Source of the DNA: Acetatifactor sp.
Lineage (GTDB): Bacteria; Bacillota; Clostridia; Lachnospirales; Lachnospiraceae
Assembly: GCA_022511385.1 (NCBI GenBank)
Contig: JAFLRN010000023.1
Location: forward strand, 1-35,550
Length of the DNA stretch: 35,550 nt
Direction: 5' to 3'
Position numbers and translations under genes: made by a program. The notes under the pieces were generated by a model that saw only the letters and a program-made list of their open reading frames with translations, made no database searches and was not told where the DNA came from. Below, one piece after another: positions 1 through 9,286 of the stretch (position 1 is the first letter of the stretch; each line of letters begins with the position of its first letter).

Positions 1-2
1 AT

Positions 3-986
3 GAGGGATATGTGACTCTGGAGGACGATATGATGGAGACTCTGGAGGATGCCCATTCTCAGATGCAGATAGCCCTGGACCAGCTGCAGGGCCAGGAGTA
101 CAGCCGTATGCTGATTTACCTGAATTTGCCGGAAGAAGGGGATGAGACCTTTGCCTTTTTGGATGAGATGCATGAGATCGCAAATAAGTACTACGAAGAT
201 CCCATTCTGATTCCGGGCGAGGCCACCAGTCAGTATGACCTGTACAAGACCTTTCAGACAGACAACACTGTAGTAAATGTGGTATCTATTCTGGCGGTGC
301 TGGTGGTATTGTTGTTCACTTTTATGTCTGCAGGTATGCCGGTGCTTTTGATTATGATCATACAAGGCGCCATTTGGACCAATTTCTCCTTCCCGGCAAT
401 TCAGGGGAAGAATTTGTTCTTTATGAGCTATTTGATTGTCAGTTCCATCCAAATGGGTGCCAACATTGACTATGCCATTGTGATTTCAGGGCGTTTTATG
501 GAGCTAAAGGATAAGATGTCCAAACGTGATGCTATTATTGAGACCATGAACTTTGCTTTTCCCACCATAGTCACCTCCGGTTCCATGCTGGCGCTGGCAG
601 GTATTTTTATAGGAAAGATGTCTTCGGATGGAGCTATCTGTGGCATTGGTCAGTGCTTAGGCAGAGGAACTATCATTTCCATCATCATTGTTATGTTTGT
701 ACTGCCGCAGATTCTCCTGTTGGGCGAAAAAATCATAGACAAAACTTCCTTTGCAGTGTCTATTCCGCTGAAATTGGAGCGGACAGCAGGACTTATGCGG
801 GTTGACGGAATCGTTCAGGGGCAGATAAATGGTACGATCATAGGCGAGATGCACGGCTTTTTGCGTGGAGAAGCCAGCTTGTTTGTCAATATGGGAAAAC
901 TAGAGCAAAGAGAGGATGATGGCAGTGATCTGGAGATGTTGCTACAGAAGGAAGACGAAGGCGAAAGTGCTGAGGTGACAAAATGA
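3..986 (+). CDS. MMPL/RND-family membrane transporter, C-terminal part (truncated by window edge)
   Basis: The reading frame is open to the left edge of the window, so this is the 3' part of a longer gene; the GTG at 12 is not a convincing start. The visible 324 residues begin with a soluble stretch, followed by about five hydrophobic segments (near residues 88-107, 109-127, 134-159, 186-201 and 219-236 counted from the GTG). The segment with GANIDYAIVIS followed by a polar loop and IVTSGSMLALAG resembles the second transmembrane half of MMPL/RND permeases, where a small-residue/Asp motif lies in the fourth helix of each half. The C-terminus is a soluble acidic tail of about 80 residues. The stop overlaps the next start (ATGA), so the two are probably translated together. 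Known MMPL proteins export lipids or drugs; the substrate here cannot be inferred. Confidence 0.72.
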   Translation, partial: EGYVTLEDDMMETLEDAHSQMQIALDQLQGQEYSRMLIYLNLPEEGDETFAFLDEMHEIANKYYEDPILIPGEATSQYDLYKTFQTDNTVVNVVSILAVLVVLLFTFMSAGMPVLLIMIIQGAIWTNFSFPAIQGKNLFFMSYLIVSSIQMGANIDYAIVISGRFMELKDKMSKRDAIIETMNFAFPTIVTSGSMLALAGIFIGKMSSDGAICGIGQCLGRGTIISIIIVMFVLPQILLLGEKIIDKTSFAVSIPLKLERTAGLMRVDGIVQGQINGTIIGEMHGFLRGEASLFVNMGKLEQREDDGSDLEMLLQKEDEGESAEVTK

Positions 987-3900
987 GAGGGAATGGAAAG
1001 ATAGTTAAGGTTGTAGCGACAGGAGTGGCTTTTGCTCTTATACTCAGTATGTTTCCGACTCAAAGCATCATAGCCGCACCTGATGAAACAACAGAGAATG
1101 TCACAGAAGAAACTGATGCTCAGCCGGAATATGAAGTACTCAGGATTAGTACAGTCGAGGAATTTGTGGCATTTGCGGAGCAATGTTATCTGGATTCCTG
1201 GTCTGTAGGGAAATATGTGATATTGGAGCAGGATATTGACCTAAGTGGGGTAGACTTTGGGATGATTCCCATATTCGGGGGTATATTCGATGGCAATGGG
1301 TATACCATCTCCGGCTTTCATAGCGTAGGAGACGGGTATGTTGGTGGTCTGTTCCGCTACATAGCTCAGAGTGGTACGGTAAAAAATCTGAAACTTCGGG
1401 GCAATGTTGAGGGTACGGAGGAAAAGGAGTGTATCGGCAGCATCTGTGGTGTAAATTATGGCACGATACGAAACTGTAGTTTTGTGGGAAGCATAAATGG
1501 CAGAGATACGGTGGGCGGGATCGCGGGCACCAATGCGGTCACTGGATTTATTGTGGGCTGTGACATCAATGGACATGTGGCCGGTTATTATATGACGGGC
1601 GGTATAGTTGGCACAAACCATGGCACCGTGAGCTGGTGTTATAATCACTCTGGAATCAATGACGACAGTAATTGGGTAGAGGAGGACGATGAGATGGGGA
1701 GTGGGCTGCTTCTTGGCATCAATTCCTCTGACTCGAACGTGGAATTTTACAGTGGAGTGGATACGGGCGGCATTGCCGGCTATTCGGACGGCACCATCAG
1801 TAACTGCTTCAATTACGGTAAAGTGGGCTATGAGCACACTGGCTATAATATCGGCGGTATTGTCGGCAGACAGGCCGGTGTAGTATCCCTTTGTGTGAAC
1901 ACAGGTGAAGTATATGGCAGGAAGGATGTGGGCGGTATTGTAGGACAGATGGAGCCCTACATTGAGGTGGACGAGGCGGAATCCCTGCGCAATGCTGTCA
2001 ACAAGCTTCATGACTTGATCGGCAGGACGCTGGAGGATCTGCAGGCAGGGAAAAACGCTGTGAAAGCGGACTTGGATAACCTGAATGCTTACGGTGATGG
2101 GGCACTTAACTCAGGTCATGATCTGGCAAACCAGCTGACGGATTTTGCAGACACAAACGTTAAGCAGATTCATGAACTCAGCGTTCGTATGGATTATATC
2201 GTCAGTCAGATGCCGGCTGTGGTGGAGGATCTGTCAGCAGCCGGAGAGGCTTTTGAGCATTTCAGTGATATGATGGATCAGGCCGTAAAGGATGCAGGTG
2301 CGGGAGATTTGCCCAGCGTCAGTGGCGGGGATATTGGAAAGATAGGACTGGCTGAACAGGAGGGCGTGTCGGTGGCTGTGGGCAGCCTACAGGAGGGTAC
2401 CGGGCAGTTGAGCCAATCTGCCGATAGAATAAATGGGATTATCACTAATGGGGACGGTTCCGTCAAGGAGTGGAGCGAGCTAACTGGCTTAGAGCAGCAA
2501 GTGCTCGTAAGTGAGATGGCTGCTCTGGCAGGTGAATCTCAGAGCATAGAAGAATCAGCTGTCAAGACGCTGAACAATCTTAGTCAGCTGGACCTGAACA
2601 CATCCTCTGATGAGGTGCGGCAGGACCTGGAAGCTGCTATGGACTATCTGCAGAGTATGGCTGATTCTATGAAAAACGCAACGAACAGGACAAGGGACAT
2701 TGTCAATTATCTGAGTAAACAGCCTAAACTTAAGTTTGTGGTTCTGGGGGATGAGTTTAATAAAAGCAGAGAGAATCTGTACGGACAGCTCCGGGGAATC
2801 TCAGACAGTCTGAAAAGTCTCAGCCAGAATGCATCAGACTACTCTGATCTGGTAAATGCGGATCTGAAAGCAGTGAATGATCAGATGAATGTAGTCTTTA
2901 ATTTGCTTGCGGATAATCTGTCCGGCTACAATGGGCTTAGCGTCGAGGAGTTGTATGAGGAGGTATCCGATGATGAGATCGATTTCATCACCACTGGCCG
3001 GGCCGACTCCTGTACAAATAAGGGAGTTGTCAAGGGAGATATCAATATTGGCGGTATCGCAGGCTCCATGGCTATTGATGAGGAGGATCCCGAGGATAAT
3101 GCAGCGGGAAGCATAGATTACGAAATTGGCCGGCGATTTATTATGAAATGCATTATTCAGAACTGCGTCAATGAAGGTTATATCACAGCTAAGAAGGACG
3201 GTGCAGGCGGCATTGTAGGCTATATGGCCCATGGCATTGTGATCGGTGCCGAGAGTTATGGAAGTGTGGAGAGCACGGAAGGGGATTATGTGGGCGGCAT
3301 TTGCGGTGAGTCGTTGACCGTGATCCGGAGGTGTTTCTCCCTGTGTGATGTCTCCGGCGGCAAGAATGTGGGTGGCATTGCGGGTTATGCGAATACACTG
3401 AAAGATTGCTATGCCATAGTAAATGTGGAAGCTGCTGCGGGCAGGAAGGGAGCAATTGCGGGACAGATAGCGGAGCAATCAGATCCGGAAGAGGGCGCAG
3501 AGGCAAATGTCTGCAGGAATTACTATGTAGATGATGTGCTCTATGGAATCGATAATATCAGTTATGTTGGAATTGCGGAGCCCGTCAGTTATCAGGAGCT
3601 TCTTGCAGTGGAAGGGATTCCCGGGGAATTCCGTCACCTCAAGGTGATTTACAGGGTGGAGGATATGTATCTGGGTACGGAGGAAGTAGCGTTTGGAGAA
3701 AGTCTCGCAGGGCTGCACTATCCTGAAATTCCTGCGAAAGAAGGATGCTATGGGGTCTGGCCGGATCATTCTGGTGCGGTGATGAATGGAAATCTGGTGA
3801 TCCAGGGAGAATACCATGATAATGTCCGCGTGGTGGTGAGCGACGAAAAGGATATAGAGGATACGGAGGGGGAGTATCAAAAGCCTTATGCCCTCGTGGA

Positions 3901-4309
3901 ACAGGCCTTTACGGAAGATACGGTGTTGAAAGTCAAGCAAATCAGTTTAGCTCCTCCGGAACAAGCAAAGGGAAAAGAGCATGTGATGTACGAAGTTTCG
4001 CTGGAAAACAGTGACATTGAGGACGGTGACATTCTTGCGGTACGATTGCTGAATCCCTATAAAAATGCTCAGGTGTGGGGGCTGTCAGATGGCGTCTGGA
4101 CACAGTTGGAAAGCAAAAACAGAGGACAGTATCTTCAGGTGAACATGACTGGCAGCAAGGAGATTTTCGGCATTGTGAAAACAGAAGCCAATATCCTTAT
4201 CATAGTGGCTGGCACTGTCGGTGCAGCAGCATTACTCCTGCTTCTGATTGTACGGATGATAATTGGCAGAAAGAAAAAGGTTAAGCAACAAGAAACGACA
4301 TCCCGATAA
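983..4309 (+). CDS. Exported GLUG-repeat surface protein with helical insert and C-terminal membrane anchor
   Basis: 1108 residues. The N-terminus (about 1-31) is a signal peptide: KIVK, a hydrophobic core, then a cleavage-like IIA/APDE. Residues about 85-325 carry repeated G-G-I-x-G units with C/N-rich turns (for example VGGIAG and IGGIVG), typical of GLUG-motif beta-solenoid repeats. Residues about 330-670 are different: polar, Gln/Leu/Ser-rich and helical, probably coiled coil. A second GLUG block follows at about 678-832, then a beta-rich region, and a single transmembrane helix at about 1070-1094 followed by the basic tail RKKKVKQQ. It should therefore sit on the outer face of the membrane with only the tail inside. 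The start overlaps the stop of the MMPL-type transporter by four bases, suggesting a functional pair, perhaps an adhesin or periplasmic-like partner of the transporter. The function is inferred only. Confidence 0.75.
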   Translation: MRGNGKIVKVVATGVAFALILSMFPTQSIIAAPDETTENVTEETDAQPEYEVLRISTVEEFVAFAEQCYLDSWSVGKYVILEQDIDLSGVDFGMIPIFGGIFDGNGYTISGFHSVGDGYVGGLFRYIAQSGTVKNLKLRGNVEGTEEKECIGSICGVNYGTIRNCSFVGSINGRDTVGGIAGTNAVTGFIVGCDINGHVAGYYMTGGIVGTNHGTVSWCYNHSGINDDSNWVEEDDEMGSGLLLGINSSDSNVEFYSGVDTGGIAGYSDGTISNCFNYGKVGYEHTGYNIGGIVGRQAGVVSLCVNTGEVYGRKDVGGIVGQMEPYIEVDEAESLRNAVNKLHDLIGRTLEDLQAGKNAVKADLDNLNAYGDGALNSGHDLANQLTDFADTNVKQIHELSVRMDYIVSQMPAVVEDLSAAGEAFEHFSDMMDQAVKDAGAGDLPSVSGGDIGKIGLAEQEGVSVAVGSLQEGTGQLSQSADRINGIITNGDGSVKEWSELTGLEQQVLVSEMAALAGESQSIEESAVKTLNNLSQLDLNTSSDEVRQDLEAAMDYLQSMADSMKNATNRTRDIVNYLSKQPKLKFVVLGDEFNKSRENLYGQLRGISDSLKSLSQNASDYSDLVNADLKAVNDQMNVVFNLLADNLSGYNGLSVEELYEEVSDDEIDFITTGRADSCTNKGVVKGDINIGGIAGSMAIDEEDPEDNAAGSIDYEIGRRFIMKCIIQNCVNEGYITAKKDGAGGIVGYMAHGIVIGAESYGSVESTEGDYVGGICGESLTVIRRCFSLCDVSGGKNVGGIAGYANTLKDCYAIVNVEAAAGRKGAIAGQIAEQSDPEEGAEANVCRNYYVDDVLYGIDNISYVGIAEPVSYQELLAVEGIPGEFRHLKVIYRVEDMYLGTEEVAFGESLAGLHYPEIPAKEGCYGVWPDHSGAVMNGNLVIQGEYHDNVRVVVSDEKDIEDTEGEYQKPYALVEQAFTEDTVLKVKQISLAPPEQAKGKEHVMYEVSLENSDIEDGDILAVRLLNPYKNAQVWGLSDGVWTQLESKNRGQYLQVNMTGSKEIFGIVKTEANILIIVAGTVGAAALLLLLIVRMIIGRKKKVKQQETTSR

Positions 4310-4361
4310 TGAGGATGTGGGAAAATTTTGTATGTTATGAAAAGACATCGGAACATAAAAG

Positions 4362-4390
4362 TGGGGCGCACTTGAATGCACCTCATTTTT
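4362..4390 (+). terminator. Probable rho-independent terminator after the GLUG-protein gene
   Basis: TGGGGCGCA and TGCACCTCA can pair as a 9-bp stem with one G-U and one mismatch around a 6-base loop, followed immediately by TTTTT. It lies between the stop at 4309 and the next start at 4444, which also begins a new functional group (MoxR operon). The mismatch makes it weaker than the other terminators in the window. Confidence 0.5.
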
Positions 4391-4443
4391 ATGTTAATTT
4401 ATAAACGTAGACATCGCTTACAGCAAAGAGGTGAAATAAATCT

Positions 4444-5379
4444 ATGAACGAGTTTGCTCTGGCAAAGAAACTGGAAGAAAATATAAACTGTGTCTTCATC
4501 GGCAAGGCGGAGGTGGTGGAGAACCTGCTGATCTGTCTTTTCGCGGGAGGACATATTCTCCTGGAGGATGTGCCAGGAGTCGGGAAGACGACGCTGGCCA
4601 GTGTCCTTGCAAGGAGTATGGAGGGCAGCTTCGGCAGGATCCAGTTCACACCTGATACGCTGCCGGGTGATGTGTCAGGAGTCTCTATCTACAATATGAA
4701 AACCAATGAATTTGAGTATCGGCCGGGGGCGGTCATGAGCCAGATTCTGCTGGCGGATGAGATCAACAGAACCTCCCCGAAAACCCAGGCAAGTCTTTTG
4801 GAGGCCATGGCGGAGGGACAGGTGACTGTGGACGGCCTGGTTCATAAGCTGCCGGAACCCTTTATGGTCATTGCTACCCAGAACCCCATAGAATTCATAG
4901 GCACCTATTCCCTGCCGGAGGCACAGATGGACCGTTTCATGATGCGGCTTTCCGTGGGGTATCCGGCGCGTGATCAGGAGATTCGCATGGCAGCCCAATT
5001 TTTGAGCGGGCAGACACCGGACAAGGTGGAATCGGTGTGTACAACGGAGGATATTTTGAAGATCAAGGCAGCGGTTTCAGCCGTCACGGTGAAGGAGTCT
5101 GTGCTGGGGTTCATGGAAGATATTGTGGCCCTGACCAGGGAAGAGGAGCGTCTTGTGCTGGGGGCAAGCCCCAGGGCGTTGTTGGCACTTATGCGTGCTT
5201 CCCAGTCAAAGGCATTTCTGCAGGGAAGGGATTATGTAAAGCCGGATGATGTAAGAGCCGTTGCCATGCAGGTACTGTTACACAGGCTGGTTTTATCTGC
5301 TGAGGCAAGGATGCAGAAATCAGGTGCAGAAGGAATTTTGAAAAACCTGATCTTAAAGGCAAAGGTCCCGGTAGAATAG
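4444..5379 (+). CDS. MoxR-family AAA+ ATPase
   Basis: 311 residues, the usual length for MoxR proteins. Walker A is DVPGVGKT (42-49), Walker B is ILLADE (101-106), the sensor-1 region contains ATQNP (144-148) and QMDRF (161-165) carries the arginine-finger region. MoxR ATPases act as chaperone-like factors, often together with DUF58 proteins carrying a vWA-like fold, to mature or assemble partner proteins. Here the next two genes are a DUF58 protein and a membrane transglutaminase, the classic MoxR-DUF58-TgpA arrangement. The start is ATG with AGAGGTGA upstream. Only 22 bases separate it from the DUF58 gene, so they are co-transcribed. The cellular substrate is not visible from sequence. Confidence 0.93.
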   Translation: MNEFALAKKLEENINCVFIGKAEVVENLLICLFAGGHILLEDVPGVGKTTLASVLARSMEGSFGRIQFTPDTLPGDVSGVSIYNMKTNEFEYRPGAVMSQILLADEINRTSPKTQASLLEAMAEGQVTVDGLVHKLPEPFMVIATQNPIEFIGTYSLPEAQMDRFMMRLSVGYPARDQEIRMAAQFLSGQTPDKVESVCTTEDILKIKAAVSAVTVKESVLGFMEDIVALTREEERLVLGASPRALLALMRASQSKAFLQGRDYVKPDDVRAVAMQVLLHRLVLSAEARMQKSGAEGILKNLILKAKVPVE

Positions 5380-5401
5380 CAGACGGAGAGAGTGAAATAA
5401 G

Positions 5402-6565
5402 ATGAAAACACGCAGATGTTTCCTGGGTGGTTTGTGGGTGCTGTCCCTAACAGCGATCAGCTTTTACGGTGGCGCCGTCAGCTACGGCTTCTTTTTTGGT
5501 GTAACATTAATTCCTGTGATTTCTATCATCTATCTTCTTTGCGTCTATTTCCGGTTTAAGATCTATCAGGAGACGGAGAAGAAGAATCTGGTGTGTGGGC
5601 AGCCCACACCTTACTCCTTTATCCTTCAAAATGAAGATTATTTTGCTTATGCGAGTATCAGCGTCAGGATGCACTCGTCCTTCTCCTATGCGGAGGAAAA
5701 CTTTGCAAATGTGGAGTATGAGCTGCTCCCGGGGGATAAGTCCGTCTGTGAGACAAAGATCATCTGTAAATATCGCGGAGAATATGAAATAGGGGTAAAA
5801 GAAGTTATCCTGACGGATTTTTTGCGCCTGTTCCGGTTACGCTACGCTGTTTCCGGCCAGATCAAAGCAGCGGTATTTCCAAAGATCGTGCAGCTTCAGG
5901 AACTGAAAAGTATTGCTGATCTGTCAATGCTTGTGCAGAGAGACACTTCGGGCAGCAGAGAACCGGATATTCTTGTGAGGGATTACGTGGAGGGGGACAG
6001 CCTGAAACAGATCCACTGGAAGGCAACAGCCAGGGAACAGAAGTTGAAAGTCCGGTGTCTGACAGGAAAGGAAAATCAGGGTATTTCCCTTTTCTGCGAC
6101 ACCGGACGTTACGGCAGGGACATGAAGGAATTTCTGCCCCTGGAGAACAAGATACTGGAAACCTTTCTGGCGGTGGGCTATTATTTTGCCGAGGCGGACA
6201 AGGCGTTCCATGCCTATTATGGGCAAGGTGGTGTGGTAAGTAAGCATGTGGAAGGCATAGATGATTTTGATGCCTTTTATCATACGACAGCCCAGATTGC
6301 TTTCGACAAAAACGAAAATTTTCAGGATGTACTGGAACAGGTGATGAAGCAGGGAAACTTGTGGTGCAGCAATCTAATTTTCTGTGTACTTCATGAGCTC
6401 ACTCCCGCCATTCTGGATGCCACAGAGCGGTTGGCTGCAAGCGGTGTGACTGTAGTGATCTATGTGATCACTGATCAGGATCCAAGGGAGTTTGTAAAAC
6501 AGGGAAGCACGAGAAGAAGGATCGTGGTGATTCCTATAGAAGCCGCGCTGGAAGGGAGGCTGTGA
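5402..6565 (+). CDS. DUF58-domain membrane protein
   Basis: 387 residues. Two hydrophobic segments near residues 9-48 anchor the N-terminus, followed by a soluble region. The hallmark DUF58 motif VRDYVEGDSLKQIHWKATAR lies near residues 190-210, and the following part (ISLFCDTGR, then VVIYVI) has the pattern of a vWA-like fold. DUF58 proteins are regular partners of MoxR ATPases. The gene is preceded by GAGAGTGAAATAAG and overlaps the downstream transglutaminase start by four bases (ATGA at 6562), indicating translational coupling. Role inferred: membrane-linked adaptor in an envelope-related complex with the neighbouring ATPase and transglutaminase-like protein. Confidence 0.9.
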   Translation: MKTRRCFLGGLWVLSLTAISFYGGAVSYGFFFGVTLIPVISIIYLLCVYFRFKIYQETEKKNLVCGQPTPYSFILQNEDYFAYASISVRMHSSFSYAEENFANVEYELLPGDKSVCETKIICKYRGEYEIGVKEVILTDFLRLFRLRYAVSGQIKAAVFPKIVQLQELKSIADLSMLVQRDTSGSREPDILVRDYVEGDSLKQIHWKATAREQKLKVRCLTGKENQGISLFCDTGRYGRDMKEFLPLENKILETFLAVGYYFAEADKAFHAYYGQGGVVSKHVEGIDDFDAFYHTTAQIAFDKNENFQDVLEQVMKQGNLWCSNLIFCVLHELTPAILDATERLAASGVTVVIYVITDQDPREFVKQGSTRRRIVVIPIEAALEGRL

Positions 6566-8895
6566 TGAATCGACTCCATTTCCATGAGAAAGCGCTATAT
6601 CGGGCAGCGAATGGGGCGATTCTGGCATGTATCGGCCTTTTTCTGCCCTTTTTTGGCATCGACACAGTGACTTGGAAGAATATTCTTGTTCTGGCTGTGG
6701 TTCTTGCTTTGCTTGTGGGAATCAGCATTCTGTCTGCAAGGGGGAAGGTGCTCTGTCTGTTGTTTTCAGCTATCTGTCTGTGTGTGCCGTCAGCCGTAGC
6801 AGGATGGCGCACAAGCTATCTCTTCCTGCAGGCTTATTTTCAATGGTGCGGCGGATACGGAGGTACACAGGAGCAGTGGCTGGAAGCTTTCAGGCTGATC
6901 CATACGATGGTGATCACTGCAGCGGCTTTTCTTGTTCAGATTCTTCTGGAAAAGTTCAAGGCCTTGAAAATCGGATTGGCATTCGTTTTTGCGGACGGTA
7001 TGTTGTTTTGTCTGATCGCACGGATATCACTGACTCATATGAGTGTGGTTTTTATGCTGCTATATATTGTGGCGGTTTATGTGGAGTGGCTGCAGGAGCA
7101 TTGGAAAAAGGCACGGAGCGGCGGTTTGAAAGCGCAGATGCTCTGGCTTTCCCCATTTCTATGTGTCTACTTGCTGCTCATGGCGGTCATGCCAGCGCCG
7201 GAGACACCCTACGACTGGCAGTGGGCAAAGAATCTATACAGCCAGGTAAAAGAGTCCTTTCTGGTGGTGTCACAAAATCTGTTCCATGGTAATCGTGAGG
7301 ATTTCAGTACAGCTTTAAGCGGTTTTTCTGATGATGGGGAGCTGGGCGATGGCGTTCAGGATGACGACCGTGAAGTGATGAAAATCCAGGCACAGCGCAG
7401 TCTTATGACCAATTTGTATCTTATAGGAAAGGTATACGATACCTTTGACGGAAGACAATGGCTGCAGGAAGATGGCGATGATGGAGAGGAACGGTTTATT
7501 GATGCTATGGAAACCCTGTATGCGGTCAGGAGGCTGGATGATAAGTATCTGACGGACTATTTGAGGATGGCAGATATTAGGATTCGATATGAGGTTTTTA
7601 ATACCGAATATGTCTTTGCACCGTTGAAGGCCAGAAATATACAGGGCAGTGCGTATGTTTTGGATTATTCCTTTGAAGGCGGAGATATTGTATTTGAAAG
7701 TCGGAAGGGATACGGAACGGAGTACAATGTAGAATATTACCAAATGAACATAGGAGAGGAGTTGTTTGAACAATTATTGGAGACGCCCAAGGAGCCGGAT
7801 GAAGCGCTTTGGGGTACGATTGCCATGGAATATGAAAAGCAGACCGGACAGAATGTTACCCTGGAGCTGGTAGAGTCACACAGGCAGATGATCTATGAGA
7901 ATTATCTGGAAGAAATCACGCTTTCCCAAGAGGTGGAAAGCTATTTGGATGAGATTACCGGGGATGCCATGACCAATCTTGAGAGATTACAGGCCATTGA
8001 GAGGGAACTCAATTCCTACACTTATAACAGAAAACCGGGGAGCCTGCCGGATGATGTCACAAATGCAAGTGAATTTCTGGATTATTTTCTGTTGGAAAGC
8101 AGAGAAGGCTATTGCACTTATTTTGCCACCGCCTTTGTCCTGTTGGCCAGGGCGGAAGGAATTCCGGCCCGGTATGTGCAAGGTTTTTGCGTCCCTATGC
8201 AGGGAAGTCAGGAAGCCGCCGTTTTGTCCAGTATGGCCCACTCCTGGCCGGAGGTGTATATAGAGGATGTGGGCTGGATTCCCTTTGAGCCCACACCCGG
8301 ATATGAAAAGCTGCGTTACACGCCCTGGGGTGTGAGTATGCGTGACAGCTCATCTGTTTCTGAAGCCGGGGAGGGGGATGAAAATGAATGGGAGGGCATT
8401 CTGACAGGGATGGAAGAAGAGCTGGAAGCGGATGGAGAGTCTGAAAGCCAGGAGCCCGAGGAGGCCTTGGGATTCGAGCGGCTTTTGCGGGTGCTCATTT
8501 TCGGCATTCCCACCATTCTGGCAGGCTTTGCATTGGTGCTTTTAGTGGACAATTGGCTGGGCATGTATCGTTATCGGAGAATGGACCTTACGGAGAAACT
8601 AAAGGTTGAGGTCCGTCAAAACTTCCGGGTTCTTTCCTGGCTGGGGTTAAAAAGAGAGGACCAGGAAACCTTACAGGAACTGCGTGATCGAGGTACGATG
8701 GTCCTGGGCCTCACTACACCCCTTCGCTTTATAGAGGATTATGAGGATGTGTTATACGGTGGGAAGAAGGTAGAGGAAGAGGCGTTGGAAAGGATAAAGA
8801 GGGAGAGAGAACAGCTTTTGGAATTGATCAGAGAAGAAAAAAAGCTTATGAATGTATTTTATAGGATGCGGATGTTTCTGGTGAGGTATCGATGA
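6562..8895 (+). CDS. Polytopic membrane protein with transglutaminase-like (TgpA-type) domain
   Basis: 777 residues. The first ~215 residues hold six or so hydrophobic helices. A large extracytoplasmic region follows, carrying the transglutaminase core. The catalytic Cys is C518 in REGYCTYFATAF, with H560 in AHSWPEVY, and the third position falls in GWIPFEPTPG (E576, where many relatives have Asp). One more helix lies near residues 637-665 and a charged, Arg/Glu-rich helical C-terminal tail is probably cytoplasmic. This matches the DUF3488/TgpA architecture. Together with MoxR and DUF58 it forms a three-gene operon ending at the terminator at 9038. The family is suspected to act on cell-envelope proteins or peptides; the substrate is unknown. 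Confidence 0.9.
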   Translation: MMNRLHFHEKALYRAANGAILACIGLFLPFFGIDTVTWKNILVLAVVLALLVGISILSARGKVLCLLFSAICLCVPSAVAGWRTSYLFLQAYFQWCGGYGGTQEQWLEAFRLIHTMVITAAAFLVQILLEKFKALKIGLAFVFADGMLFCLIARISLTHMSVVFMLLYIVAVYVEWLQEHWKKARSGGLKAQMLWLSPFLCVYLLLMAVMPAPETPYDWQWAKNLYSQVKESFLVVSQNLFHGNREDFSTALSGFSDDGELGDGVQDDDREVMKIQAQRSLMTNLYLIGKVYDTFDGRQWLQEDGDDGEERFIDAMETLYAVRRLDDKYLTDYLRMADIRIRYEVFNTEYVFAPLKARNIQGSAYVLDYSFEGGDIVFESRKGYGTEYNVEYYQMNIGEELFEQLLETPKEPDEALWGTIAMEYEKQTGQNVTLELVESHRQMIYENYLEEITLSQEVESYLDEITGDAMTNLERLQAIERELNSYTYNRKPGSLPDDVTNASEFLDYFLLESREGYCTYFATAFVLLARAEGIPARYVQGFCVPMQGSQEAAVLSSMAHSWPEVYIEDVGWIPFEPTPGYEKLRYTPWGVSMRDSSSVSEAGEGDENEWEGILTGMEEELEADGESESQEPEEALGFERLLRVLIFGIPTILAGFALVLLVDNWLGMYRYRRMDLTEKLKVEVRQNFRVLSWLGLKREDQETLQELRDRGTMVLGLTTPLRFIEDYEDVLYGGKKVEEEALERIKREREQLLELIREEKKLMNVFYRMRMFLVRYR

Positions 8896-8981
8896 CTAAA
8901 ATAAATGACGTGTGGAGTGTTGAAAAGAGTTCGTTAAATAATAGAAAGTATAGTGGAAAAAAGAGAGCATAAAGGAAAAAA

Positions 8982-9032
8982 GGAAACATAAAGGAAAAAG
9001 GAAACATAAAGGAAAAAGGAAACATAAAGGAA
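8982..9032. repeat. Short tandem repeat, 18-bp unit, nearly three copies
   Basis: The unit GGAAACATAAAGGAAAAA occurs at 8982-8999 and 9000-9017, and a third copy (9018-9032) breaks off after 15 bases. A degenerate fourth copy (gcataaaggaaaaaa) precedes it from about 8966. It lies between the transglutaminase stop and the terminator at 9038, so it is transcribed as 3' UTR at most. It is a plain direct tandem array without spacers, therefore not CRISPR. Slipped-strand expansion is the simplest origin. Confidence 0.85.
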
Positions 9033-9037
9033 TGGGA

Positions 9038-9086
9038 AGTCCCGTAGGTCTTGAAATTTCAAGAAATGCGGGGCTTTTCTTTTTTA
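9038..9086 (+). terminator. Strong rho-independent terminator closing the MoxR operon
   Basis: A long inverted repeat: AGTCCCG pairs with CGGGGCT (one G-U), and inside it TCTTGAAA/TTTCAAGA is a perfect palindrome, with short TAGG/AATG internal loops. The stem is followed by TTTTCTTTTTT. It separates the envelope operon from the contractile injection system. Confidence 0.85.
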
Positions 9087-9125
9087 TGGTTTTGTGTATA
9101 GGCTGGCGCAGAAATAGAAGTCTCG

Positions 9126-9171
9126 TTGATTCAACTTGTTTATAGTTTTAATTATTTTCGCCCAATATACT
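9126..9171 (+). promoter_or_regulatory. Promoter-like AT-rich region before the CIS ATPase gene
   Basis: The stretch 8896-9286 has no gene. After the terminator it contains TTGATT at 9126, the box TTGTTTATA at 9136-9144 and TATACT at 9166-9171. No pair has ideal -35/-10 spacing with all elements, so the exact promoter is uncertain. TTGTTTATA recurs upstream of the regulator (12875) and the sheath gene (14872), suggesting a common control site. A leader of about 115 bases would precede the ATG at 9287. Confidence 0.4.
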
Positions 9172-9286
9172 GAGACTACAGTTTAGCTGTAATCATGTGT
9201 GTCCCCATGCGTGTAATCTGTGGCATGGGTGTTGGTAGCAGGAATTGGTCACAGAAGTAAAAGACGAGTTAGGGAGAAGAAATGCT

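Noticed and set aside
1241..2011. 256-residue minus-strand frame
   Set aside because: It lies opposite the repetitive GLUG region of a clear + strand gene and has no recognisable motif; it is a shadow frame caused by the repeats.
8960..9035. CRISPR-like array
   Set aside because: The 18-bp units are directly adjacent with no spacers, and no cas genes are present.
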